Source: an uncultured Oscillibacter sp. (GTDB lineage Bacteria; Bacillota; Clostridia; Oscillospirales; Oscillospiraceae). Taken from it: 26,625 bases of DNA. Below the pieces are notes generated by a model. That model saw only the letters and a list, made by a program, of their open reading frames with translations, was not told the origin of the DNA and searched no databases. The position numbers and the translations under genes were made by a program. The stretch's first letter is position 1, and the number at the start of each line of letters is the position of its first letter. Location: the NCBI GenBank assembly GCA_910576845.1, contig CAJTJA010000033.1, positions 1 through 26,625 of the forward strand, given 5' to 3'. Positions 6,724-14,060 of the stretch are shown in pieces.

Positions 6724-6754
6724 TTCAACACACGGCTGTGAGAACGGGTATAAT
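6724..6754 (+). promoter_or_regulatory. Sigma-A promoter of the two-component system / protease operon
   Basis: A consensus TATAAT at 6749-6754 lies about 40 nt before the ATG at 6795. The best -35 match is TTCAAC or TCAACA at 6724-6730, 18-19 bp upstream and weak, so an activator (possibly the response regulator itself) may help. The direct evidence is the perfect -10 box. Confidence 0.55.
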
Positions 6755-6794
6755 AGTATAAAGAGAAATATTGGAAAACCGGGGAGGGTCCGCC

Positions 6795-7490
6795 ATGGGG
6801 CGTAATATTTTGGTGGTCGAGGATGACCGCAATATTTCCGATCTGATCCATATGTATCTGGTGAAGGAGGGCTTCGACGTCCGCACCGCCGGCGACGGCG
6901 GGAAGGCGGTGGAGGAGTTTCAAAAGAGCGTGCCGGACCTGATCCTGCTGGATATCATGCTGCCTGTGATGGACGGCTGGGCTGTCTGCTCCAAAATTCG
7001 GGAGACATCCAGCGTGCCCATCATTATGCTCACTGCCAAAAGTGAGGTTTTCGACCGTATCCAAGGCCTGGAGATGGGAGCGGACGACTACATCGTCAAG
7101 CCCTTCGAGATGAAGGAGCTCATTGCCCGGATCAACGCTGTGCTCCGCCGCACGGAGATTCCCAACGACACCAGCAAAAAGCTGGTTTTTGACAAGCTGG
7201 TTATTAATCTGGATTCCTATGAGCTGATTGTGGACGGGAAGAAAATTGATACGCCGCCAAAGGAGCTGGAGCTTTTGTATCACCTGGCCTCGACGCCCAA
7301 CCGGGTTTATACCCGGAACCAGCTTTTGGACGAGGTGTGGGGGTTTGACTACTTCGGTGACAGCCGGACGGTGGACGTGCATATCAAGCGCCTGCGGGAA
7401 AAGGTGGAGAGCGTCTCGGAGAAGTGGGCGCTGAAGACGGTCTGGGGTGTGGGCTACAAATTTGAGCTGACGGAGAAGGCAGAGGGATGA
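6795..7490 (+). CDS. OmpR/PhoB-family response regulator
   Basis: A 231-residue two-domain DNA-binding regulator. Residues 4-118 are a receiver: acidic pair in VVEDDRN, phospho-acceptor Asp53 in LILLDIMLP, the conserved threonine in IIMLTAKS and the lysine in DDYIVKPFEMKEL. Residues about 130-228 are a winged-helix domain (PPKELELLYHLA, YTRNQLLDEVWGFDYFGDSR, TVDVHIKRLREKV, WGVGYKF), typical of OmpR/PhoB proteins. GGGGAGGG lies 7-8 nt before the ATG; a TTG further upstream at 6771 has no such site. The stop overlaps the kinase start in an ATGA (7487-7490), so the pair is translationally coupled. Its targets are unknown; the third gene, a membrane HtrA-like protease, points to an envelope-stress role. 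Confidence 0.93.
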   Translation: MGRNILVVEDDRNISDLIHMYLVKEGFDVRTAGDGGKAVEEFQKSVPDLILLDIMLPVMDGWAVCSKIRETSSVPIIMLTAKSEVFDRIQGLEMGADDYIVKPFEMKELIARINAVLRRTEIPNDTSKKLVFDKLVINLDSYELIVDGKKIDTPPKELELLYHLASTPNRVYTRNQLLDEVWGFDYFGDSRTVDVHIKRLREKVESVSEKWALKTVWGVGYKFELTEKAEG

Positions 7491-8941
7491 AGCGTTTTCG
7501 GGAGCGGACCCAGAGCCTCTATTGGCGGCAGCTCTTTGTGACGGCCGGCATGGTGCTGCTGACGCTGTGCCTGCTGGGAGCGTCCTTCTTTTCCCTGAGC
7601 TATAACTATGCCCGGAGCCAGCAGGGAGAGGAAATCGCCGCCAAGGCCCGGGTTATGAGCCAGCTCTCCCTCACCTATCTGGAAAGCGGACGCTATCTGG
7701 ATATCGAGGACCTCCAGGACGACATGGACTTCCAGCGTCTGGCCAGCTTTGCCGCCATTGTTTCCGACGTGCACTTTATGATCTGTGATACCGAGGGCCA
7801 TGTTCTGCTTTCCACCGACGAGACCCTGGACGGGAAGACCGTCACCGTCCCCACTGAGCGGACGGCGAAGATCATGGAGCAGGGCAGCGCCTCCTGGCGG
7901 GACGACTTCGGGGGCCTCTATCCCCAGAAGCGGTTTTCCGTGGGCGTGGCCGCTGTGAATCCTGTGACGCTGGAGCGGGTTGGAGAGGTTGTGGCCGTAT
8001 CGACGATGGCTTCTCTGGATTCCATGTGGCAGGGCTTTATCGGCCTCTTTTTCATGACGGCCTTTGTGGTGCTGATGATTGCCTTCATGGCGTCTTCCGT
8101 CACCGCCATGCGGCAGGTGAAGCCCATCCGGGAGATGGTGGAGGCTACCCGGCGCTATGCCGAGGGAGATTTTGACATCCGCATGAACGATTATGGCCGC
8201 AGCGACGAGGTGGGAGAATTGGCCGCCTCCTTTAACGCCATGGCGGAATCTCTTCAGCAGACGGAGCGGCAGCGGCGGGAGTTTATCGCCAACATCTCTC
8301 ATGAGCTGAAGACCCCGATGACCACCATCGCCGGATATACCGACGGCCTTTTGGACGGCACCATTCCTCCGGAGAACGAGAAGCAGTATCTCCAGATCAT
8401 TGCGGGGGAGAGCCGCCGCCTGAGCCGCCTGGTTCGGAGAATGCTGGATGTCAGCCAGCTTCAGGCCATTGATCCGCTCCGGGGCGGCAGCCATTTCGAC
8501 CTCTGCGAGAGCATGCGCCGGGTATTGATTTCCATGGAGAGAAAAATCAATGACCGGGAGCTGGACGTGGAGGCGGATATTCCGGAAGGCCCGATTTTGG
8601 TTCTGGGGGATAACGATCTGATTACCCAGGTGATTTACAACCTGCTGGAAAACGCCGCCAAATTTGCCTATAAGGGGTCTGCTCTGTATCTGGGGCTGGC
8701 CCTTCAGGACGGCAGAGCCCGTGTAACGGTGCGAAACTATGGAGATACCATTCCTGCCGGGGAGCTGCCGCTGCTGTTCGAGCGGTTTCACAAGAGCGAC
8801 AAGTCCCGCAGCGAGGACAAGGACGGCGTGGGACTGGGACTTTACATTGTTAAGACCATTCTGGAGCAGCACAAGGAAAAGATTAATGTGACCAGCGAGA
8901 ACGGAGTGACGGTGTTCTCCTTCTCTCTGAACACGGAATGA
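7487..8941 (+). CDS. Membrane sensor histidine kinase
   Basis: A 484-residue sensor kinase. TM1 is about residues 16-37 (LFVTAGMVLLTLCLLGASFF) and TM2 about 183-205 (GFIGLFFMTAFVVLMIAFMA), flanking an extracytoplasmic sensor region of roughly 145 residues that includes FMICDTEGHVLLSTDE, a PAS/CHASE-like pattern. A HAMP linker follows (PIREMVEATRRYAEGDFDIR). The HisKA motif is FIANISHELKTPM with phospho-acceptor His272. The ATPase domain has the N box NLLENAAKFA and the G box DGVGLGLYIVK. Length and order fit the BaeS/PhoR-like class. It would phosphorylate the regulator encoded immediately upstream, with which it overlaps by 4 nt. The signal sensed is not apparent. Confidence 0.93.
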   Translation: MKRFRERTQSLYWRQLFVTAGMVLLTLCLLGASFFSLSYNYARSQQGEEIAAKARVMSQLSLTYLESGRYLDIEDLQDDMDFQRLASFAAIVSDVHFMICDTEGHVLLSTDETLDGKTVTVPTERTAKIMEQGSASWRDDFGGLYPQKRFSVGVAAVNPVTLERVGEVVAVSTMASLDSMWQGFIGLFFMTAFVVLMIAFMASSVTAMRQVKPIREMVEATRRYAEGDFDIRMNDYGRSDEVGELAASFNAMAESLQQTERQRREFIANISHELKTPMTTIAGYTDGLLDGTIPPENEKQYLQIIAGESRRLSRLVRRMLDVSQLQAIDPLRGGSHFDLCESMRRVLISMERKINDRELDVEADIPEGPILVLGDNDLITQVIYNLLENAAKFAYKGSALYLGLALQDGRARVTVRNYGDTIPAGELPLLFERFHKSDKSRSEDKDGVGLGLYIVKTILEQHKEKINVTSENGVTVFSFSLNTE

Positions 8942-8947
8942 GGGACC

Positions 8948-10261
8948 ATGGGAGAGCGTGAGGAAGCCGGGCGTCTGCCGGGCGAGATTGTGGAAATATA
9001 CCGGGTGCCCCGCCTCCCCGGCGGGGATCGGGACGTCCGGGAGGTCGTGGAGGTTTACCGCCAGCCGGACCCCCGGGAGGTTGTGGAAACTTACAGCCGC
9101 CCGCTCCCCCGCCGTAGAGAGACGCGGGGCCTGTCTGCCGTTCCTCCGGCGAAAAAGCGGACCAGGAGGGGACTGTGGAAGTTTGTGGCCTGCGTGACGC
9201 TGCTGGTGGGGCTGACAATAGCTGTCCGGCTGGCGGAGGGTCTGCCCGCGGGGATAAAAGGCAGCTATGACGGCTCCTCTGCTTCTTATGGGGCGGAGGC
9301 GATCACGATTCCGGACTGGCCGGTAGGCCAGGGAGGCTCCCTGGCTCTCTCCAGAGACCGGGGGGAAGAGCTGACGGCCCAGGAGGTATACCGGCAGCTG
9401 AATCCCGCGGTGGTGACAGTGCAGTGCCTGACTGGCGAGGGCTCCTCTATGGGAACCGGCGTTATTTTTACAGAGGACGGCTACGTTATTACCAACTACC
9501 ATGTGGTCCGCGGCGGCAGCGAGTGTCAGATTATGCTGGACAGCGGATACAGGATGAATGTCTGCTATGTTGCCGGGGATGAGAACAGCGATCTGGCAGT
9601 GCTGAAGATTCCGCCCGGGGAGCTGGTTCAGATGGGGCCCCTGCCCGCCGCTCCTTTTGGGGATTCGGAGCTGCTGGTGGTGGGCGACCCGGTGTATGCC
9701 ATCGGCGCTCCCCGGCGGTTGCGGGGCACGCTGACCAACGGCATTATCTCCGCCATAGACAGGGATATTGAGGTGGAGGGGCGGACCATGACGCTGCTCC
9801 AGACCAATGCGGCCCTGAATTCCGGGAACTCCGGCGGCCCTCTCATCAATGCCTGGGGCCAGGTTATCGGTATCAACGTGGCGAAGTTCATGTCCGGCCA
9901 GGACAGTGTGGAGGGCTTGGGCTTTGCGATTCCCTCGGCGCAGATGGAGCGGATTATCAACGATCTGCTGAAATGGGGCGAGGTCCGGCCGGAGCCCCGG
10001 ATTGGCGTCCAGGTTATTGCGGATGAAATGGGCCTGCGGGTGTACCAGGTGGAGCCGGATACCGCCGCCGAAGAGGCGGGGGTGCAGGCGGGAGACTATA
10101 TCACTGCCGCCCAGGGGGAGAAGATAGAGAACACCCAGGACCTGTTCCGGGTGCGGCGGCGGCTTTATGTGGGCGACGAGCTGACATTGACCCTCCGGCG
10201 GGGGGAGGAGACCCTGGAGGCGACGCTGCTTCTGAGGGAAGCGGTGAAACAGCCGGACTGA
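8948..10261 (+). CDS. Membrane-anchored HtrA/DegP-like serine protease with PDZ domain and a cytoplasmic triple repeat
   Basis: A 437-residue protease. Residues 1-78 are cytoplasmic and charged and hold three imperfect repeats: EIVEIYRVPRLP (13-24), EVVEVYRQPDP (32-42) and EVVETYSRPLP (44-54). A membrane anchor follows at about 79-98 (FVACVTLLVGLTIAVRLAEG). The trypsin-like domain carries the full triad: His185 (TNYHVVRGG), Asp215 (NSDLAVLKI) and Ser295 in GNSGGPL. A PDZ domain occupies about 345-430 (RIGVQVIADEMGLRVYQVEP, then EEAGVQAGDYI). HtrA proteases degrade or refold damaged extracytoplasmic proteins. It begins 6 nt after the kinase stop, so it belongs to the same operon and may be both effector and target of that system. 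A bidirectional terminator follows. The repeats are unusual for this family. Confidence 0.9.
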   Translation: MGEREEAGRLPGEIVEIYRVPRLPGGDRDVREVVEVYRQPDPREVVETYSRPLPRRRETRGLSAVPPAKKRTRRGLWKFVACVTLLVGLTIAVRLAEGLPAGIKGSYDGSSASYGAEAITIPDWPVGQGGSLALSRDRGEELTAQEVYRQLNPAVVTVQCLTGEGSSMGTGVIFTEDGYVITNYHVVRGGSECQIMLDSGYRMNVCYVAGDENSDLAVLKIPPGELVQMGPLPAAPFGDSELLVVGDPVYAIGAPRRLRGTLTNGIISAIDRDIEVEGRTMTLLQTNAALNSGNSGGPLINAWGQVIGINVAKFMSGQDSVEGLGFAIPSAQMERIINDLLKWGEVRPEPRIGVQVIADEMGLRVYQVEPDTAAEEAGVQAGDYITAAQGEKIENTQDLFRVRRRLYVGDELTLTLRRGEETLEATLLLREAVKQPD

Positions 10262-10265
10262 ATAA

Positions 10266-10296
10266 GAGGAGGGGCGGCGCCCCTCCTCCGTTTATT
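10266..10296. terminator. Bidirectional terminator between the HtrA-like and exonuclease III genes
   Basis: A 10-bp perfect stem (GAGGAGGGGC at 10266-10275 with GCCCCTCCTC at 10279-10288) and a 3-nt loop, followed by CGTTTATT on the plus strand. It lies 4 nt after the protease stop and directly before the convergent exonuclease stop at 10292, serving both converging transcripts. Confidence 0.7.
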
Positions 10297-11050
10297 CTTC
10301 GGATAACTCCAGTACCACAGGACAGTGGTCGCTGCCATGGACCTCGCTCCAGATATCGGCGTGTTTGACGCGGGGGAGGAGCCGCTCGGAGACAATGAAA
10401 TAGTCGATTCTCCACCCTGTGTTGTTTTCCCTGGCCCGTCCCCGATAGCTCCACCAGGAATAGGCTCCGGTTTTATCCGGGTACAGAGCCCGGAAGGTGT
10501 CCACAAAGCCGGAGCTCAAAAGCGCGGTCATCTTCTCCCGCTCCTCATCGGTAAAGCCGGGATTCCGGCGGTTTGGACCGGGATTTTTCAGATCAATTTC
10601 CTGGTGAGCTACGTTCAAATCCCCGCAGTAGACTACCGGCTTCACGGCGTCCAGCTCGCAGAGGTATTCCCGGAGGTCGTCCTCCCAGGCGCAGCGGTAG
10701 TCCAGGCGGAGAAGCTGGTCCTTGGAGTTGGGCGTATAGCAGCAGACCAGATAGAAGTCCTCGAACTCCGCGGTGATAATCCGTCCCTCGTGGCGGTGCT
10801 CGTCGATTCCGAAATCATAGGTGACGTTCAGTGGTTGGCGGCGGGTAAAGATGGCGGTGCCGGAATAGCCGGCCTTATCCGCGCTGTTCCAGAAGCGCTC
10901 GTAGCCGGGAAGATCGAACTCCGCCTGCTCCGGGCGCATTTTTGTCTCTTGGAGGCAGATCATGTCCGCGTCGGCGAAAGCGCAGAAATCTAAAAAGCCT
11001 TTCTTCAGGCAGGCCCGGAGGCCGTTGACGTTCCAGGATATCAGTTTCAT
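10292..11050 (-). CDS. xth: Exodeoxyribonuclease III (AP endonuclease)
   Basis: A 252-residue member of the exonuclease III / ExoA endonuclease-exonuclease-phosphatase family, full length. Motifs in order are MKLISWNVNGLRA at the N terminus (metal-site Asn7), CLQETK with metal-binding Glu35, GYSGTAIFTR, VCCYTPNS, the catalytic GDLNVAH, RIDYFIVS, and the C-terminal GSDHCPV with the catalytic Asp-His pair. It cuts DNA 5' to abasic sites and removes 3' blocking groups in base excision repair, in the cytoplasm. The ATG at 11050 has AGAGGTG upstream and a good promoter at 11092-11120. It is monocistronic and convergent with the protease gene. Confidence 0.95.
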   Translation of the reverse strand: MKLISWNVNGLRACLKKGFLDFCAFADADMICLQETKMRPEQAEFDLPGYERFWNSADKAGYSGTAIFTRRQPLNVTYDFGIDEHRHEGRIITAEFEDFYLVCCYTPNSKDQLLRLDYRCAWEDDLREYLCELDAVKPVVYCGDLNVAHQEIDLKNPGPNRRNPGFTDEEREKMTALLSSGFVDTFRALYPDKTGAYSWWSYRGRARENNTGWRIDYFIVSERLLPRVKHADIWSEVHGSDHCPVVLELSEE

Positions 11051-11091
11051 AAAAGCACCTCTTTTGAAAGAATGGAAGATTCTCCGTTCCT

Positions 11092-11120
11092 ATTGTAACG
11101 GATTCCGGAGGAAAAAACAA
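11092..11120 (-). promoter_or_regulatory. Promoter of the exonuclease III gene
   Basis: On the minus strand, TTGTTT (11120-11115), a 17-bp spacer and TACAAT (11097-11092), about 40 nt before the ATG at 11050. Its -35 box abuts the -35 of the divergent plus-strand promoter at 11121. Confidence 0.6.
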
Positions 11121-11149
11121 TTGCCAGCAGGGAAGAAATGGAGTAGGAT
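11121..11149 (+). promoter_or_regulatory. Promoter of the SUFU / ThrE / thioesterase group
   Basis: TTGCCA (11121-11126), a 17-bp spacer and TAGGAT (11144-11149), about 35 nt before the ATG at 11185. It is placed back-to-back with the exonuclease promoter, so polymerases at the two would compete. Confidence 0.5.
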
Positions 11150-11184
11150 ATAGAAAAGACGGCAATGACAAGGAGGTTTCAATC

Positions 11185-11994
11185 ATGGGTTTCCTGGATA
11201 AATTTAAGAAAAAGAAAGAGGCTCCCGCCCGCCCCCGCAGAGAGGGCACGGCTCCGGAAACGGAGGAGTACACCCCCGGCGGCTCCGCCGTTTACCGCTA
11301 CCAGACCCCGGAGGACCAGGGCTTCCGGCCTCCGGAGGATGTATGTGTCTCTATGGAGGAGATTGAGAAGCATATGGACGGCATCTTCCCCAATTGGGAG
11401 GGGTTTGTCTATCATGAGATCATAAGTGATCTGGTCCATATCGACGTTCATATTCTCCGTTCCCCGGAGGGGGATTGCCAGGTGCTTTATACCACCGGCA
11501 TGAGCGATCTTCCCATGAGCCTGCCGGAGGAGATCGCGGACCGGGAGGATTTGAAGTACGCGGAGCTTTACATGCTCCTGCCCGGGGACTGGGACCTGGG
11601 CGGAGCGGGGACCAGCCCCAAGGATCTGCCCTATGAGCGCTTCTGGCCCGTGCAGATGCTGAAATTCCTGGCCCGCTTCCCCCACGAGTACAAAACCTGG
11701 CTGGGGTGGGGGCACACCATCCCCAACGGGCCGGACTATACGCCCATCTGTGAGGGCGTGGGCTTTGGCGGCGCGGTGCTGAGCCAGCCATCTCTGGTTC
11801 CGCCCCTGGAGACGGAGGACGGAAAGAAAATTACCTTCTTCATGCTGATTCCAGCTTACAAGGAAGAGATTGAATACAAGCTGAAATACGGCATGGAAGG
11901 CCTGAGCCAGCGTTTCGTTGAAAGCAAGATGCCGCTGGTACTGGACGTCCGGCGGCCCAACTTCTGCGAAGACTTTCAGGAGATTTTGGATTGA
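11185..11994 (+). CDS. SUFU (suppressor-of-fused)-domain protein, immunity-like
   Basis: A 269-residue soluble protein. Residues 1-20 are a short basic tail (MGFLDKFKKKKEAPARP); a linker leads to a SUFU-type domain from about residue 50 to 265. Family-like segments are SDLVHIDVHILRSPEG, LYTTGMSDLPMSLPEE, AELYMLLPGDW, WPVQMLKFLARFPHEYKTWL, GWGHTIPNGP and a strand-rich C terminus with ITFFMLIPAYKEEIEYKL. Bacterial SUFU proteins are found among polymorphic-toxin immunity proteins and act by binding a toxin, but many stand alone with unknown partners, as here: no toxin gene is nearby. ATG 11185 follows CAAGGAGGTTTCAATC. It ends 4 nt before the ThrE-like gene, so the two are probably co-translated. 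The family call is firm; the role is inferred. Confidence 0.8.
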   Translation: MGFLDKFKKKKEAPARPRREGTAPETEEYTPGGSAVYRYQTPEDQGFRPPEDVCVSMEEIEKHMDGIFPNWEGFVYHEIISDLVHIDVHILRSPEGDCQVLYTTGMSDLPMSLPEEIADREDLKYAELYMLLPGDWDLGGAGTSPKDLPYERFWPVQMLKFLARFPHEYKTWLGWGHTIPNGPDYTPICEGVGFGGAVLSQPSLVPPLETEDGKKITFFMLIPAYKEEIEYKLKYGMEGLSQRFVESKMPLVLDVRRPNFCEDFQEILD

Positions 11995-11998
11995 GACC

Positions 11999-12760
11999 AT
12001 GGATTACGACAAGCTTCTCAATATAGCGGCGGAGCTGGGTTATCAGCTGATGTACAGCGGCGCGGAAATCTACCGGGTGGAGGAGTCCGCCCGGCGGCTG
12101 CTCCATGCTTACGGCCTGGAGTCCCCGGAGGTCTTTGCCATTCCGAACTGTGTTATTGTCAGCGTGGCGACGCCGGAGGGGCATCCCATTACCCGGATGC
12201 GGCGGGTTCCGGCTCACGGCACGGACATTGATCGGTTGGAGCGCTGCAACGGCCTGTGCCGCCGTCTCTGCGCGGAGACGCCGCCTCTGGACGAGGCCCA
12301 GGCGGCGGTGGGCAGTCTGCCGGAGGCGGTCCCGCAGTATTCTCCCCGGCAGGTGCTGCTGGGCTACGGCGTGGCTCCCGCCTTTTTCGCGCCGCTGTTC
12401 GGCGGGGGGCCGCCTGATATTGCCTGCGCCTTTCTCTGCGGCTTGGCGGTGGGGCTCTGCCTGCTCTACGGGGGACGCTTTATCGGGGCCAACAGCTTTT
12501 TCCGCACGGTGATCTGCAGCGCCGCGGCCTCCCTGATGGCGCTGCTGCTGGTGGGGGCGGGGCTTGGGGAGAGCGTGGACGTGGTGACCATTTCCACGCT
12601 GATGGTTCTGGTTCCCGGCGTAGCCTTGACGAACGCCATGCGGGAAATTATGGCCGGAGATACCGTTTCCGCCCTGAGCCGCACGGCGGACGCGATCCTG
12701 GTGGCGTCCGCCATTGCCCTGGGAGCCGCGGCGGGACAGGCGGTTGGCGGTCTTTTCTAA
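11999..12760 (+). CDS. Threonine/serine exporter ThrE-like, N-terminal half (YjjP-type)
   Basis: A 253-residue membrane protein matching the ThrE N-terminal family (PF06738, E. coli YjjP). The cytoplasmic N-terminal part (1-110) has the family pattern LGYQLMYSGAEIYRVEESAR followed by FAIPNCVIVSVATPEG and RRVPAHGTDIDRLERCN. The rest holds about five hydrophobic helices, including PLFGGGPPDIACAFLCGLAV, GGRFIGANSFFRTVI and VVTISTLMVLVPGVALTNAM. In the family, this subunit works with a second small membrane protein to export amino acids or, for YjjPB, succinate. That partner is encoded 18 nt downstream. ATG 11999 lies 4 nt after the SUFU stop with no strong ribosome site of its own, so translation may be coupled. 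The transported compound is not known. Confidence 0.88.
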   Translation: MDYDKLLNIAAELGYQLMYSGAEIYRVEESARRLLHAYGLESPEVFAIPNCVIVSVATPEGHPITRMRRVPAHGTDIDRLERCNGLCRRLCAETPPLDEAQAAVGSLPEAVPQYSPRQVLLGYGVAPAFFAPLFGGGPPDIACAFLCGLAVGLCLLYGGRFIGANSFFRTVICSAAASLMALLLVGAGLGESVDVVTISTLMVLVPGVALTNAMREIMAGDTVSALSRTADAILVASAIALGAAAGQAVGGLF

Positions 12761-12778
12761 ACAGCGGAGGGGATCGAT

Positions 12779-13246
12779 ATGGAAGCGGTTTTCGGGAACT
12801 ATATTCTGCCCTGCCTGTGCGCCTTCGTGGCCTGTGTGGGATTCACGCTGATCTTTAACATTCACGGTCTTGGAAAGCTGATCGCCGGATTTGGGGGCGC
12901 TTTGGGCTGGCTGGTGTATCTGCTGGCGGGAAGCACTATTTTTGCGGCTTTTTTGGCCGCCGCGGCCATCGGCGTTTTCGCGGAGGTGATGGGCCGGGTC
13001 CGGCGCTGTCCGGTGACGGGTTATTTGCTGGTAGCGTTGCTGCCACTGGTTCCCGGCGGCGGCATCTACTATGCCATGCGTTACTGCGTGGCGGGGGATA
13101 CAGGCCGGTTTTTGAGCACGCTCCTCCACACCTTCGGCATGGCCGCGGCGCTGGCGGTGGGAGCCATGCTGGCCTCGTCGCTTTTCAGGGCGGTGTTTTC
13201 CAGGCTGCGGCCTCTGCCGCAAAAAAGTAAACAACGGAGGAATTAA
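12779..13246 (+). CDS. Threonine/serine exporter ThrE-like, C-terminal half (YjjB-type)
   Basis: A 155-residue integral membrane protein of the ThrE2/YjjB family (PF12821). It has about four to five hydrophobic helices: ILPCLCAFVACVGFTLIFNI (8-28), LIAGFGGALGWLVYLLAG (35-55), AAFLAAAAIGVFAEVMGR (57-76), the signature YLLVALLPLVPGGGIYYAM (82-101) and MAAALAVGAMLASSLF (118-137), with a basic tail. The VPGGGIYYAM motif with conserved glycines is characteristic. It forms the exporter with the YjjP-type protein upstream. GCGGAGGGG precedes the ATG. In some bacteria the two halves are one fused ThrE protein; here they are split. Confidence 0.88.
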   Translation: MEAVFGNYILPCLCAFVACVGFTLIFNIHGLGKLIAGFGGALGWLVYLLAGSTIFAAFLAAAAIGVFAEVMGRVRRCPVTGYLLVALLPLVPGGGIYYAMRYCVAGDTGRFLSTLLHTFGMAAALAVGAMLASSLFRAVFSRLRPLPQKSKQRRN

Positions 13247-13252
13247 TATCAC

Positions 13253-13999
13253 ATGGAGGGCTTGCAGCAGCGTTTGCTGGAAAATGGCTGCTTCCGTCAG
13301 GAAGAGCTTGTGTTTTGGGACTGTGACCGGGAGCAGCGGATGCGGGTTGCCGCGATTTTGAGCAAGATGGTGGCCTTTGCCGGGTATGATTACGATGCCA
13401 GAGGCTTGACGCATCAGGTGCTTTGGGAGAATCGGGAGGTTTTTTTCCTCTCCAGGGCGGCTATCAGGATTCACGACTGCCCCCATGCCCAGGAGGTATT
13501 GGACATCACCACCTGGGAGAACGGAGCGAAAGCCGCCCATATGCGGCGGGCCTATGAAATGAGGGACCAGCGGGGACGGGCCAGGATTTCCGCCAGAACC
13601 GATTGGATTCTGGTGGACCCCATCACCCGGAAAATCCTGCGTCCCTCCGCATTCAGGGCCAAACCCGTGATGGATTCCGACCGGGCGCTGGACTGCCCGG
13701 AGACAAAAAAGCTGGCTCTGCCCGGGACGGACCGGGAGAGCCTGGGAAGCCGTTTTGTCCGATGGTCTGATTTGGATGGCAACGGTCATCTTTTCAGCGG
13801 AAATTACGGAGATATTATCTGGGACGCCCTTCCGGAAGATCTGCAGGTGCAGGTTCCCAGAGAATTTTACATCAACTACAGCCGGGAGGCTGTTTTGGGA
13901 GACGAGCTGCGGCTGGAGGGCTGCCGAAGCGAGGAGGGCTATCTGGTGGAGGGAATGGGGCCGCATGGCTCCTGCTTTACAGCGCTGTGCGTCTTTTGA
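13253..13999 (+). CDS. Acyl-ACP thioesterase (FatA/FatB-like, double hot-dog)
   Basis: A 248-residue protein of the acyl-ACP thioesterase family (PF01643), typical for bacterial members. The N-terminal hot-dog is residues about 1-140 with VAAILSKMVAFAGYDYDARG, VFFLSRAAIRIHDCP and RGRARISARTDWILVDPITR. The C-terminal hot-dog carries SDLDGNGHLFSGNYGDIIWD, with Asn and His at the catalytic positions, and INYSREAVLGDELRLEG with the conserved E-A-x-x-G-D signature. The enzyme would release free fatty acids from acyl-ACP in the cytoplasm. The usual H-V-N-N-x-x-Y of the helix is altered to H-L-F-S-G-N-Y. AACGGAGGAATTAATATCAC precedes the ATG at 13253, 6 nt after the ThrE-B stop, so it is the last gene of this operon. 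Confidence 0.85.
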   Translation: MEGLQQRLLENGCFRQEELVFWDCDREQRMRVAAILSKMVAFAGYDYDARGLTHQVLWENREVFFLSRAAIRIHDCPHAQEVLDITTWENGAKAAHMRRAYEMRDQRGRARISARTDWILVDPITRKILRPSAFRAKPVMDSDRALDCPETKKLALPGTDRESLGSRFVRWSDLDGNGHLFSGNYGDIIWDALPEDLQVQVPREFYINYSREAVLGDELRLEGCRSEEGYLVEGMGPHGSCFTALCVF

Positions 14000-14012
14000 A
14001 GGACGGGGATGA

Positions 14013-14060
14013 TCCGGCGGCTGCGGCCGCCGGAAAATGCGGGAGAATCCGCTTTTTCGT
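14013..14060 (+). terminator. Probable terminator of the SUFU-ThrE-thioesterase operon
   Basis: A 9-bp perfect stem (TCCGGCGGC at 14013-14021 with GCCGCCGGA at 14026-14034) with a TGCG loop, 14 nt after the stop. The T-tract is lacking directly after the stem, but a second short stem GCGG/CCGC follows and ends in CTTTTTCG. The pair may act together. Confidence 0.45.

Noticed and set aside
7454..9502. A 682-codon open frame antisense to the kinase and protease genes
   Set aside because: Shadow of two certain genes; composition and lack of ribosome site argue against it.
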